A DNA stretch of 10,430 bases, taken from contig JBPCMU010000125.1 in NCBI GenBank assembly GCA_051001975.1, positions 1 through 10,430 of the forward strand. The letters are read 5' to 3'. The position numbers and the translations under genes are program-made. This DNA comes from DATAEG01 sp051001975. Its GTDB lineage: Bacteria; Actinomycetota; Actinomycetes; Mycobacteriales; Jatrophihabitantaceae. The stretch's first letter is position 1, and each line of letters begins with the position of its first letter. Of the stretch, positions 1 through 7,388 are shown in pieces. Under the pieces are notes generated by a model, which had not been told where the DNA came from, did not search any database, and saw only the letters and a program-made list of their open reading frames with translations.

Positions 1-852
1 TCGAGTGGTGTCGACGACCAAGGCGTCGGGCCACGGCGCGAACTTTGCCAGCCGGCTCGAGACGTTCGCCCAGTCGCCGCCCTCATGCCAGCCGGGGATG
101 TCGCGTTCTCGGCTGGCCAAGCGATGGCGATGCTCGTCTTCGTCCGGGCAGGTGCACACCACAACGCGCAGGGTGCCACCGGCGGCATCGGCCAGGCTCC
201 GCCATCGGTCCCGGGTGGCCACGTCCTCGCCGGGCGCGTCCAGCCCGGCGGACTGGCCGAGCATCAACTGCCGGTACGCAAGCGTCGTCAGCTGCTCGTA
301 GCCGATGCCGAAGAGATCAGTGAGGTGCCGACCGCCGAACGGTGTGAGCGCGCCGAGCGACCAGTCGATAGCGAAGACCGGGATACCGAGCCGGGCGCCG
401 ACCGCATCGGCGAGCGTGCTCTTCCCGCTGCCGGGCACGCCGGCGAAGGCGATCAGCTGACCGCCGCGGGCACCGGACCAGTCCTCTCTCGTGAAGTTCA
501 TCGGCAGCCGAGGCGTGAGGTCGGCCGGGATCTCGGCCTGTAGCCAGGTCCGCACGATCCGGTGTGGCGCAGTCGGGTCGACGACGCAGGTGAGCACGTC
601 GACGGCGCCGTCCGGCCTGCTCAATCTGGCGCGGGCGGTGTGCTCGCCGACGTCCGCCGCGATCACCGTGAGCGGCGCATAGATTGCAGCCCTGGCCCGA
701 GTCACCTCGCCGTAGTCGAGAGGCGCGATGGCCGCCGTGAACGCCGCCGCCAGCACCTCGGTGATGTCGCCACCCCAACCCGTAGTGGCGGCCAACCCGT
801 CGAGGATCCACTCGAGCCGGTCGCCGGCGGCCGTTCGCTGCAGTTCGATCAC
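1..852 (-). CDS. P-loop kinase-like ATP-binding protein with an extra N-terminal domain (3' end beyond window)
   Basis: The minus-strand frame is open from a GTG at 852-850 to the window edge: 284 codons, C-terminus missing. An in-frame TAG lies four codons upstream of the GTG, so the start cannot be much earlier. Residues 138-146 read GVPGSGKST, a clear Walker A loop, followed by ADAVGARLGIPVFAIDW, then an Arg/Glu-rich lid-like stretch (CPDEDEHRHRLASRER, near residues 225-240). This fits the AAA_33/zeta-toxin-like small-molecule kinase group; the substrate cannot be read. Residues 1 to about 128 lie ahead of the P-loop and form a separate domain. Its pattern (QRTAAGDRLEWILDGL near the start, then a short beta-rich part ending PHRIVRTWL) recalls the SnoaL-like N-terminal domain of ORF12/LpqF proteins, but that is recognition from memory and tentative. 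Its 3' neighbour is outside the window; upstream is a decayed DUF222 gene, so no functional link is visible. Confidence 0.8.
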   Translation of the reverse strand, partial: MIELQRTAAGDRLEWILDGLAATTGWGGDITEVLAAAFTAAIAPLDYGEVTRARAAIYAPLTVIAADVGEHTARARLSRPDGAVDVLTCVVDPTAPHRIVRTWLQAEIPADLTPRLPMNFTREDWSGARGGQLIAFAGVPGSGKSTLADAVGARLGIPVFAIDWSLGALTPFGGRHLTDLFGIGYEQLTTLAYRQLMLGQSAGLDAPGEDVATRDRWRSLADAAGGTLRVVVCTCPDEDEHRHRLASRERDIPGWHEGGDWANVSSRLAKFAPWPDALVVDTTR

Positions 853-938
853 CCAGTCAACCTATGACTGGAGGCCGAGCGGGTCAGCCACTCTCGCTTT
901 CCGCGAACGGCACGGTGCCGAAGGCCTCGCGCCCAGGC

Positions 939-1337
939 GGCGGGCAGTCCGTCGTGGCCAGTCGTGACGAGACCGGTGCGGGTTTCGAGCTGCTCGAGGG
1001 TCATCGTCAACAGGACGGTGGCGGGGGTGCCGCCGGTGGTGGGCAGCGTCCCGGACGAGAGGAGCCGCCGGGCCATGTCGAGGATCGCGTCATGCAGCCG
1101 CTGCCCCGCGGTCCGTTCATCCCGACCACCGTCGCCGGCGGGCCGCGGCTAGGCCAGCGGCAGCACCGCGGCCTGCACGATCGCCACCGCTTCCGGGGTG
1201 AAGTGCACCTTCAAGTCCCCGGAGCCGTCGCGGTGGACGGTGAACGTCCCACCCTGGCGCCGGTCACGCTCCGAGTCGTCCGTGAGGGTGCCGTCCGGGT
1301 CCACCGTCGCGAGGATCCGCCGGCCCAGCACAAGCCG
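939..1337 (-). pseudogene. Decayed DUF222 (13E12 family) gene fragment
   Basis: Translating the minus strand gives LGRRILATVDPDGTLTDDSERDRRQGG, a segment ending FTPEAVAIVQAAVLPLA, then a TAG at 1151-1149, and in the same frame PRPAGDGGRDERTAGQRLHD, TLPTTGGTPATVLLTMTLEQLE and TRTGLVTTGHDG. These are in the order expected for the central DUF222 region of 13E12-type proteins, which usually continue to a C-terminal HNH nuclease domain. Here both flanks are gone. A TGA (1340-1338) precedes the conserved part, and homology ends near 939, well before any HNH motif. The amber is flanked by family-like sequence on both sides, so it looks like a point nonsense change, not a frameshift. Members of this family are multicopy in actinomycetes and are often found degraded. 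Translation of either half is unlikely to give a functional protein. Confidence 0.8.
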
Positions 1338-1494
1338 TCACCCTGCAGCACGGCCAAGCCACCCAGCAACCTCCTCGTCGGCGCGCAGTTGTCTGACAAC
1401 GGAATCCCAACGCAACCGTCACTCAGCGACCCAACACAAGCACCGATGCGGCTTCCCGTCGCTGCGCCTTTGCCCGAATCCCACCACTTACCGA
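1338..1494. other. Gap between DUF222 remnant and regulator gene; no intact gene
   Basis: This 157-bp stretch has no supported gene. In the minus-strand frame of the DUF222 fragment it reads RLRWDSVVRQLRADEEVAGWLGRAAG between two stop codons, a well-behaved peptide that may be a further remnant of the same or another decayed gene. A small interrupted palindrome, GTTGTC-T-GACAAC, lies at 1388-1400; it is too short and lacks a T-run, so it is not a convincing terminator. Confidence 0.4.
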
Positions 1495-1989
1495 TCAGCG
1501 ACCAGCTTCGCTGTCGTGCCAGCGCTGCATCATCAGTGGCAGTTCGGCGCGCATGAAGGCCATGAAGCGGCTCGTCTCCTCGAACCGCTTGCCGGCCGCG
1601 GTGCCCGCACCAAGGACCGCGGCCCCGTCGTCGAAGGTGACGGTCCAGCGCGCCAGTAGTTGGTCTCGATCCCCTAAGGCCTCGTACCAGAGGTCGTTGT
1701 ACAGCCGGTAGACGTCCCGGCGCCCGCCGATCTCGCGCTCCCGGGCAATGAGACCGACCTGCTGCAGGTAGCGGACAGCGCCGGAGATCGCTGCCGCACT
1801 GACCTGCAACTGCTCGGCGAGTTCGGCGGCGGTAGCGCTGCCGTCGTCGCCGCACAACAGGAGGGCGAAGACGCGGGCCGGCATCCGGGGCACGCCGCCT
1901 TCGGTCAGCGCGCCCGCCAACCGTTGCACGTAGGCAGCCATGCGTTCCGCGTCGCGCTTCGGCGGACGCTTGCGGGTTCTTCCGGTCAC
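1495..1989 (-). CDS. MarR/GbsR-type winged-helix transcriptional regulator
   Basis: A 164-residue protein with a basic N-terminus (TGRTRKRPPKRD). A winged helix-turn-helix spans about residues 38-95: ELAEQLQVSAAAISGAVRYL is the HTH, and LIAREREIGGRRDVYRL is the hairpin wing. The C-terminal half is helical, as in GbsR-like MarR relatives that regulate adjacent transporters. The start is a GTG at 1989-1987; an ATG at codon 17 (1941) is possible but would cut into the basic arm. The gene is divergent from an ABC exporter, and the 53-bp spacer holds a perfect palindrome. The likely role is repression of the exporter and of itself, with release by an exported compound; the ligand is unknown. Fold and location strongly support regulator; the exact subfamily is less sure. 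Confidence 0.88.
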   Translation of the reverse strand: MTGRTRKRPPKRDAERMAAYVQRLAGALTEGGVPRMPARVFALLLCGDDGSATAAELAEQLQVSAAAISGAVRYLQQVGLIAREREIGGRRDVYRLYNDLWYEALGDRDQLLARWTVTFDDGAAVLGAGTAAGKRFEETSRFMAFMRAELPLMMQRWHDSEAGR

Positions 1990-1995
1990 GTTCTC

Positions 1996-2022
1996 ACTCT
2001 ACAAGATTCACAAATTTGTGAA
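1996..2022 (-). promoter_or_regulatory. Candidate promoter of the regulator gene
   Basis: On the minus strand TTCACA (2022-2017) could serve as a -35 element and TAGAGT (2001-1996) as a -10 of the actinobacterial TANNNT form, with a 15-nt spacer. The -10 ends 6 nt before the GTG at 1989, so the transcript would be leaderless or nearly so. The -35 lies inside the palindromic operator. The spacer is shorter than ideal, so the hexamer choice is tentative. Confidence 0.35.
2007..2022. promoter_or_regulatory. Perfect 16-bp palindromic operator (TTCACAAATTTGTGAA)
   Basis: TTCACAAA is followed directly by its reverse complement TTTGTGAA, with no spacer. It is an AT-rich island in otherwise GC-rich DNA, midway between two divergent genes, one of which encodes a winged-helix regulator. 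A palindrome of this size is typical for dimeric MarR-family binding. It overlaps the candidate -35 elements of both genes, so one bound dimer could repress both directions. Confidence 0.8.
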
Positions 2023-2035
2023 GATAGCGTACGGT
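2007..2035 (+). promoter_or_regulatory. Candidate promoter of the ABC exporter operon
   Basis: TTCACA (2007-2012) resembles a -35 box, and TACGGT (2030-2035) fits the TANNNT -10 form after a 17-nt spacer. Transcription would start about 7 nt later, at or next to the GTG at 2043, predicting a leaderless message. This also explains the lack of a ribosome-binding site in front of that GTG. Confidence 0.4.
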
Positions 2036-2042
2036 CCGATGA

Positions 2043-2938
<896 letters not shown>

Positions 2939-2942
<4 letters not shown>

Positions 2943-4528
2943 CCTCGGCCACCGCTACCGGCCCGCTGCTGCAGCTCGCGCTGCGCCGGGACCGGCTGAT
3001 GATTCCGATCTGGCTGTACGCACTGGTCGCCTCCGTCGCCAGCACGGCGTGGAGCTATCGGACCTTGTATGACACTCCGGCAGAGCGCCGCACGTTCGCC
3101 GAGAGCGCGGAGGCCAACAGCGCCACCCGGGCGCTGTACGGCCACGTGTACGCGCCGGACTCGGTGGGCGGGCTGACCGCATGGCGGATGGTGGCGCTCG
3201 GCGGCGCGCTGCTCGTCGTGTTCACCGTGCTGCTGGTCGTCCGGCACAGTCGCGCCGAGGAGCAGGCCGGGCGCATCGAGCTGCTCAGCGCCGCGGTCGT
3301 CGGCCGCGCCGCGCCGCTGGTCGCAGCTGTCGTCACCGCGCTGATCGCGGTCGCTGCCATTGCCGTCGTCGTGGCCGGCGCGCTCGTGCTGCTCGGCTTG
3401 CCGGTCGCGGGGTCGCTCGCCTTCGGCGCCGCATGGCTGGGCCTCGGGGCGGTCTTCGCGGGGGTCGCTTCGGTGACCGCCCAGCTCACCGAGAGTGCCC
3501 GCGCCGCCCGCGGAATCGCAATGGCTGTGGCGGCCGGCGGTTTCACGATCCGGGTCGTCGCCGACGGCAGCGTCACGTGGTTGACCTGGTGCACGCCATT
3601 CGGTTGGGCACAGCAGGTCCGGCCGTTCGGTGGCAACCGGTGGTGGGTGTTGATTCTACCGGCGCTGAGCGCAGCGTTGCTGCTGTCCGCGGGCTTCGCG
3701 GTACACACCCGCCGCGACCTGGGCGCGGGCCTGCTCCCCCCGCGACCTGGTCCGCCCCGCGCCCGCCGAAGGCTGCGCTCGGCGATGAGCCTCACCGTCC
3801 GATTGGGGCGCGGTTCGCTGCTCGCCTGGTTCGTCGGGCTGTGCCTCTATGGAGTAGTGATCGGTGCAATCGCCTCCTCGGTGTCTCAGTTCACCAACGG
3901 CAGCAGGAGCACCGAGGATCTGCTCACCAAGCTGGGCGGGCGTGGGGGTCTCGTCGACGCGTTCCTCGGCACGTCGCTTGGTCTTTGTGGCCTCGCCGCG
4001 GCCGCCTACGGCATCACCGTCATGCTGCGCGCTCGCGACGAGGAGACCAGTGTGCGGCTGGAGGCGGTCCTGGCTACTCGGGTCGGCCGGCTGCGCTGGC
4101 TCGGCGGGCAGCTGGCCTTCGCCCTCGCCGGGACGACGATGCTGGTGCTCGGCGCCGGCGTCGCGGCCGGGCTGCTGCACGGGCTGCGCACCCACCAGTT
4201 CGGCCACCAGCTGGGCCGGGTCGTCGCGGCAACCGCGGTGCAGCTGCCGGCCGTCTGGCTCATCACGGCGCTGGCGGCGGTGCTGGTGGGTTGTCTGCCG
4301 CGGGCCACCCAGGCCGGCTGGGCGCTGGTGGGCCTCTGCGGGTTGATCAGTCTGATCGGTCCGGTCGTCAACGCCGGACAGTGGGTGCTCGACGTCTCCC
4401 CGTTCAGTCACCTCCCGGCGACTCCGGGCGCGGCGGTGTCCGTCGCCGCGGTGGTCTGGACGATCGGACTGACCTGCGTCGCAATACTCGTAGCGCTTGC
4501 CGGATTCCGCCACCGCGACATCGGGTGA
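2939..4528 (+). CDS. ABC-2 type exporter, large two-lobed permease
   Basis: A 529-residue membrane protein rich in Leu/Ala/Val segments; by eye about twelve transmembrane helices arranged as two similar halves. The first half begins with an RRDRLMIPIWLYALV helix. A basic, proline-rich linker (PPRPGPPRARRRLRSA, roughly residues 262-280) separates it from a second half that starts GRGSLLAWFVGLCLYG. This architecture matches the 'exporter of polyketide antibiotics' (TnrB3-like) permeases of actinomycetes, which pair with a single ATPase. Start GTG 2939 overlaps the ATPase stop by 4 nt, implying translational coupling. A GAGG about 10 nt upstream could act as its ribosome-binding site. Family assignment is by pattern recognition; cargo is unknown. 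It ends 139 bp before the paa operon and is probably a separate transcription unit. Confidence 0.9.
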
Positions 4529-4561
4529 CCCGATCGGCGGCCGAACGTGAACCGCAGGCTG

Positions 4562-4618
4562 ACGGGCCCGTGCCGGGTCCGCTTCGGCGTGGCACAGTTT
4601 GCCCCGGGTGCGCGCACC
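4562..4618 (+). terminator. Possible GC-rich terminator hairpins after the exporter operon
   Basis: Two short perfect palindromes, ACGGGCCCGT (4562-4571) and GGTGCGCGCACC (4607-4618, extendable by two pairs beyond a mismatch), lie between the permease stop and the paaA leader. Neither has a T-run. Such U-less GC hairpins can end transcription in actinomycetes, but they could equally be protein-binding sites. Confidence 0.25.
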
Positions 4619-4630
4619 GGGCACACTTCA

Positions 4631-4652
4631 ACCGACCGAACGTTCGTTCGGG
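4631..4652. promoter_or_regulatory. TetR-type operator upstream of paaA, probable PaaR site
   Basis: An imperfect 22-bp palindrome centred between 4641 and 4642: the core CGAACGTTCG is perfect and 9 of 11 pairs match overall. The stretch 4635-4648 (ACCGAACGTTCGTT) matches 9 of 10 fixed positions of ACCGNNCGNNCGGT, the core I remember for Corynebacterium PaaR operators. It sits 15 bp ahead of the paaA start, next to the ribosome-binding site, where bound repressor would block transcription. In the known system phenylacetyl-CoA releases PaaR. No regulator gene is in the window, so the repressor would be encoded elsewhere. Confidence 0.6.
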
Positions 4653-4659
4653 AAGGAGG
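4651..4659 (+). promoter_or_regulatory. Strong Shine-Dalgarno sequence that fixes the paaA start
   Basis: GGAAGGAGG lies 8 nt before the ATG at 4668. It is the strongest ribosome-binding site in the window and favours that ATG over an upstream in-frame start at 4599, whose extra residues do not look like PaaA and would cover the operator. Confidence 0.8.
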
Positions 4660-4667
4660 CGGCGAGG

Positions 4668-5615
4668 ATGACCGACGCAGAGCTGGAACGCGACTTCACC
4701 GAGACGATCGAGCACGACCGCCGCATCGAGCCGCGCGACTGGATGCCGGACGGCTACCGCTCGACGATGGTGCGTCAGATCGCCCAGCACGCGCACTCCG
4801 AGATCATCGGCATGCAGCCGGAAGGCAACTGGATCACCCGAGCTCCCTCGTTGCGGCGTAAGGCAATCCTGCTGGCGAAGGTGCAGGACGAGGCCGGCCA
4901 CGGCATGTACCTCTATTCCGCGGCCGAGACGTTGGGCGTGTCCCGCGGCGAGCTGACCGAGAAGCTCATCGCCGGCCGGCAGAAGTACTCCTCGATCTTC
5001 AACTACCCGACGCTGACCTTCGCCGACGTCGGTGTGATCGGTTGGCTCGTGGACGGCGCCGCCATCTGCAATCAGGTGCCGCTATGCCGCTCGTCGTACG
5101 GGCCGTACGCCCGGGCGATGATCCGGATCTGCAAGGAGGAGTCGTTCCACCAGCGGCAGGGCTACGAGCTGCTGACGACGATGATGCGCGGCACGCAGGC
5201 GCAGCGGGAGATGGTGCAAGACGCGGTGAACCGGTGGTGGTGGCCGTCGCTGATGATGTTCGGCCCGCCCGATGCCGACTCGCCGAACACCGCGCAGTCG
5301 ATGGCGTGGGGTATCAAGCGGCACACCAATGACGAACTGCGGCAGCGCTACGTCGACATGTCCGTGCCGCAGGCCGAGGCGCTCGGGGTGACGTTCCCGG
5401 ACCGCGACCTGCACTGGAACGATGATCGTGGCCACTACGACTTCGGCGACGTCGACTGGGACGAGTTCAGGCAGGTCATCAGCGGCAATGGACCGTGCAA
5501 CGCCGAGCGGGTCGAGAACCGCCGTCGTGCCCACGAGGACGGCGGGTGGGTCCGCGAAGCAGCGATCGCGCACGCTGCCAAGCACTCCGTGAGCCGAGCG
5601 CCGGCCCATGTCTGA
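4668..5615 (+). CDS. paaA: 1,2-phenylacetyl-CoA epoxidase, catalytic subunit PaaA
   Basis: A 315-residue ferritin-like diiron oxygenase subunit. PaaABCE convert phenylacetyl-CoA to its 1,2-epoxide with O2 and NADPH in the cytosol, the committed step of aerobic phenylacetate breakdown. Diiron ligands are visible: E45 (HAHSEIIGMQPEG), E75 and H78 (KVQDEAGHGMY), and E158 and H161 (CKEESFHQRQGYE), the two ExxH pairs of the family. The conserved RWWWP-type stretch (residues 185-190, NRWWWPSLMMFGPPD) and the C-terminal DLHWNDDRGHYDFGDVDWDEF are also typical. Length is normal. The start is ATG 4668, decided by the GGAAGGAGG ribosome-binding site. It overlaps paaB by 8 nt. Expression is probably under a PaaR-like repressor through the palindrome just upstream. 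Confidence 0.97.
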   Translation: MTDAELERDFTETIEHDRRIEPRDWMPDGYRSTMVRQIAQHAHSEIIGMQPEGNWITRAPSLRRKAILLAKVQDEAGHGMYLYSAAETLGVSRGELTEKLIAGRQKYSSIFNYPTLTFADVGVIGWLVDGAAICNQVPLCRSSYGPYARAMIRICKEESFHQRQGYELLTTMMRGTQAQREMVQDAVNRWWWPSLMMFGPPDADSPNTAQSMAWGIKRHTNDELRQRYVDMSVPQAEALGVTFPDRDLHWNDDRGHYDFGDVDWDEFRQVISGNGPCNAERVENRRRAHEDGGWVREAAIAHAAKHSVSRAPAHV

Positions 5616-5970
5616 GTTCACTGCCGAAGGCGGGCACGGTGCCGTCCCGACGGAAGGTGTGCCCACCGGCCTCGGCGAAGAACCGATCCAGGCCGAGTGG
5701 GGATTGTATGAAGTGTTCCTGCGGGGCAAGCGCGGACTGAACCACGTGCATGTCGGGTCACTGCATGCGGCCGATCCGCAGATGGCGTTGCGCCATGCCC
5801 GCGACCTCTACACGCGACGTAACGAAGGCGTCAGCATCTGGGTGATCGACTCGGCGCACATCACCGCATCGAGCCCGAGTGAGAAGGACCCATTCTTCGC
5901 GCCGAGCGGTGACAAGGTCTACCGGCATCCAACCTTCTACTCCATCCCCGACGACGTCCCACATATGTAG
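5608..5970 (+). CDS. paaB: 1,2-phenylacetyl-CoA epoxidase subunit PaaB
   Basis: A 120-residue homologue of PaaB, the small subunit that bridges PaaAC heterodimers in the epoxidase complex. Family motifs are present throughout: WGLYEVFLRGKRGLNHVHVG from about residue 31, SLHAADPQMALRHARDLYTRR, GVSIWVIDSAHITAS, and the C-terminal KVYRHPTFYSIPDD. PaaB is usually about 95 residues; here some 30 residues (Gly/Pro/Glu-rich) precede the conserved part. The ATG at 5608 overlaps the paaA end by 8 nt in another frame; no other good ATG occurs before the conserved region. The stop is directly followed by the paaC ATG. Identification is secure; the role of the extension is unknown. Confidence 0.95.
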   Translation: MSEFTAEGGHGAVPTEGVPTGLGEEPIQAEWGLYEVFLRGKRGLNHVHVGSLHAADPQMALRHARDLYTRRNEGVSIWVIDSAHITASSPSEKDPFFAPSGDKVYRHPTFYSIPDDVPHM

Positions 5971-6876
5971 ATGAGCGATCCCGCGCAGCACGAGGACACC
6001 GCCTACGACGCGATCATCGAGGAGAACGACCACTCGCGGTGGGCGTTCGGTACTGGCTTCGCCGATGCGCTCGCCGGCGTCGACACAACCGTCCCGGCCG
6101 GCATCGACGGCGCGTGTCTGGCCGAGTACTGCCTGATGCTCGGTGACGATGCGCTGATCATGTCGCACCGGTTGCAGGAGTGGGTGGCCCGCTCGCCGGA
6201 GTTGGAGGAAGAGACGGCGCTGGCCAACATCGCGCTGGACCTGCTCGGTCAGGCTCGGATGTTGCTGGCCCGGGCCGGCCGTGCGGACGGCAGCGACCGC
6301 GACGAGGATGCGTTTGCATTCGGCCGGGAGCCGGCCGAGTTCCGCAACGTCGCGCTGGTCGAGCCACCGGATGACGATTTCGCCGATGCTGCCGCCCGCT
6401 TGCTGGTCTTCGCGACGTGGCGGCTGGCCCTGCTTACCCGACTGCGCGGTTCGCTCGACCCGGTGCTTGCCGCGATCGCAGCGAAGGGCGCTACCGAGCT
6501 GACCTATCACCGCGACTATGCCGCGCAATGGGTGGTGCGCCTCGGCGACGGCACCCCGGAGAGCTGCCAGCGGATGACCCGCGCGCTGCGCAAGGTCGGG
6601 CCGTATCTGCCCGAGCTCTTCGAGGCGACGCCCGCCGAGGGCGAACTGGCCACGGCGGGGGTGGCGGTGAACCCGGCTGAACTGCGTGTTGAGGTCAGTG
6701 CGGTGCTGGACGAGGTGCTCACCGCAGCCGCCCTCTCCCGCGATGATCTCGCGGAAATTGCTCCTATGGCGACTATTTCCGCGAGATCATCGCGGGAACG
6801 GCACACCGAACACTTCGCGCCACTGGTCACCGAGCTGCAGAGCGTGGCGCGGGCGCTGCCGGACGCGACGTGGTGA
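5971..6876 (+). CDS. paaC: 1,2-phenylacetyl-CoA epoxidase subunit PaaC carrying an in-frame palindromic repeat
   Basis: A 301-residue ferritin-like protein; PaaC is the structural, non-catalytic partner of PaaA and is needed for substrate binding in the complex. Visible landmarks include LAEYCLMLGDDALIMSHRLQEWVARSPELEEE near residues 50-76, ANIALDLLGQARMLL, ELTYHRDYAAQWVVRLGDGT near 175-195, and the closing RHTEHFAPLVTELQSVARALPDATW. Residues 256-276 (SRDDLAEIAPMATISARSSRE) do not look like PaaC: they are encoded by a hairpin repeat (see the separate entry) and stand where homologues, as I recall, have a Gly-rich GGxxGxHTEH approach. The frame is kept and the rest of the protein is normal, so it is probably functional. 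The ATG directly follows the paaB stop; the end overlaps paaD. Confidence 0.93.
   Translation: MSDPAQHEDTAYDAIIEENDHSRWAFGTGFADALAGVDTTVPAGIDGACLAEYCLMLGDDALIMSHRLQEWVARSPELEEETALANIALDLLGQARMLLARAGRADGSDRDEDAFAFGREPAEFRNVALVEPPDDDFADAAARLLVFATWRLALLTRLRGSLDPVLAAIAAKGATELTYHRDYAAQWVVRLGDGTPESCQRMTRALRKVGPYLPELFEATPAEGELATAGVAVNPAELRVEVSAVLDEVLTAAALSRDDLAEIAPMATISARSSRERHTEHFAPLVTELQSVARALPDATW
6736..6797. repeat. Palindromic repeat element, copy 1, inside paaC
   Basis: Two perfect 23-nt inverted arms (6736-6758 and 6775-6797) flank a 16-nt loop. The arms begin TCCCGCGATGATC and end with the reverse complement. The element supplies codons 256-276 of paaC without breaking the frame. Its 12-nt terminus CCCGCGATGATC is shared with a second element at 8478-8537, while the internal sequence differs, which suggests a REP/MITE-like family. 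It is non-autonomous: no transposase is encoded. Confidence 0.85.
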
Positions 6877-7388
6877 CGGGCGTGCGCGAGGCAACTCTCG
6901 AGACGGCGCGCCGCGTCGCAGCCGGCGTGCCGGATCCCGAGCTGCCGATGGTGACGATCGAGGATCTGGGCATCCTGCGCAGCGTCTCCGTCGAGGGCGG
7001 CCGGATCGTCGTCGAGATCACCCCGACGTACTCCGGCTGCCCGGCGATGACCGAGATCCGTCACGACGTGGCCCGCCGGCTGCGGGAGGCCGGCCTGCCC
7101 GAGGTCGACGTGCGGCTGCGGCTCGACCCGCCGTGGAGCAGCGACGCGATCACCGCAACCGGTCGGCGCAAACTGGCCGCCGCCGGGATCGCACCGCCTT
7201 CGGGCACCGCGCCTGCGAGCACCGGCCCGGTCCCGCTCACTCTGCAGCCGATCCGCCGCGAGATCCCCTGCCCGCAGTGCGGCTCGACCGACACCGTCGA
7301 GTTGTCCGCATTCGGGTCCACAGCCTGCAAGGCGCTCTACCGCTGCCAGCTGTGTGCCGAACCCTTCGACTACTTCAAGGCGATCTGA
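6873..7388 (+). CDS. paaD: Phenylacetyl-CoA epoxidase maturation protein PaaD (DUF59 family)
   Basis: A 171-residue protein of the PaaD family, needed for active epoxidase and thought to help assemble the Fe-S/diiron centres. The N-terminal MIP18/DUF59 domain contains VPDPELPMVTIEDLGIL, then VEITPTYSGCPAM with its conserved Cys, and LDPPWSSDAI. A spacer rich in Ala/Pro/Thr follows, then a C-terminal zinc-ribbon-like part with CPQC (about residues 139-142) and CKALYRCQLC, ending EPFDYFKAI, all family hallmarks. GTG 6873 gives the usual 4-nt GTGA overlap with the paaC stop; GTG 6870, one codon earlier, is equally possible. The stop overlaps the paaE ATG by one base (TGATG). Confidence 0.94.
   Translation: MTGVREATLETARRVAAGVPDPELPMVTIEDLGILRSVSVEGGRIVVEITPTYSGCPAMTEIRHDVARRLREAGLPEVDVRLRLDPPWSSDAITATGRRKLAAAGIAPPSGTAPASTGPVPLTLQPIRREIPCPQCGSTDTVELSAFGSTACKALYRCQLCAEPFDYFKAI

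Noticed and set aside
317..811. Minus-strand open frame of 164 codons inside the kinase-like gene
   Set aside because: It is a shifted frame of the P-loop gene, which has a clear Walker A and stays open over the whole left edge.
864..1556. Long plus-strand open frame of 230 codons
   Set aside because: It is antisense to the DUF222 remnant and the regulator end; the translation has no recognisable motif and the remnant's family signature is on the other strand.
2039..2041. ATG as start of the ABC ATPase
   Set aside because: It is out of frame with the ATPase; GTG 2043 is in frame and gives a normal N-terminus.
3656..4624. Minus-strand open frame of 322 codons opposite the permease
   Set aside because: Low-complexity Arg/Gln/Pro translation typical of antisense frames in GC-rich DNA; the plus strand encodes a coherent membrane protein.
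4599..4667. Earlier start for paaA
   Set aside because: It would cover the operator and ignore the GGAAGGAGG site; the added residues are not PaaA-like.
6686..7387. Upstream extension of the paaE reading frame
   Set aside because: The extra part overlaps paaC and paaD in another frame and is Arg/Pro-rich without homology; ATG 7388 matches the family start.
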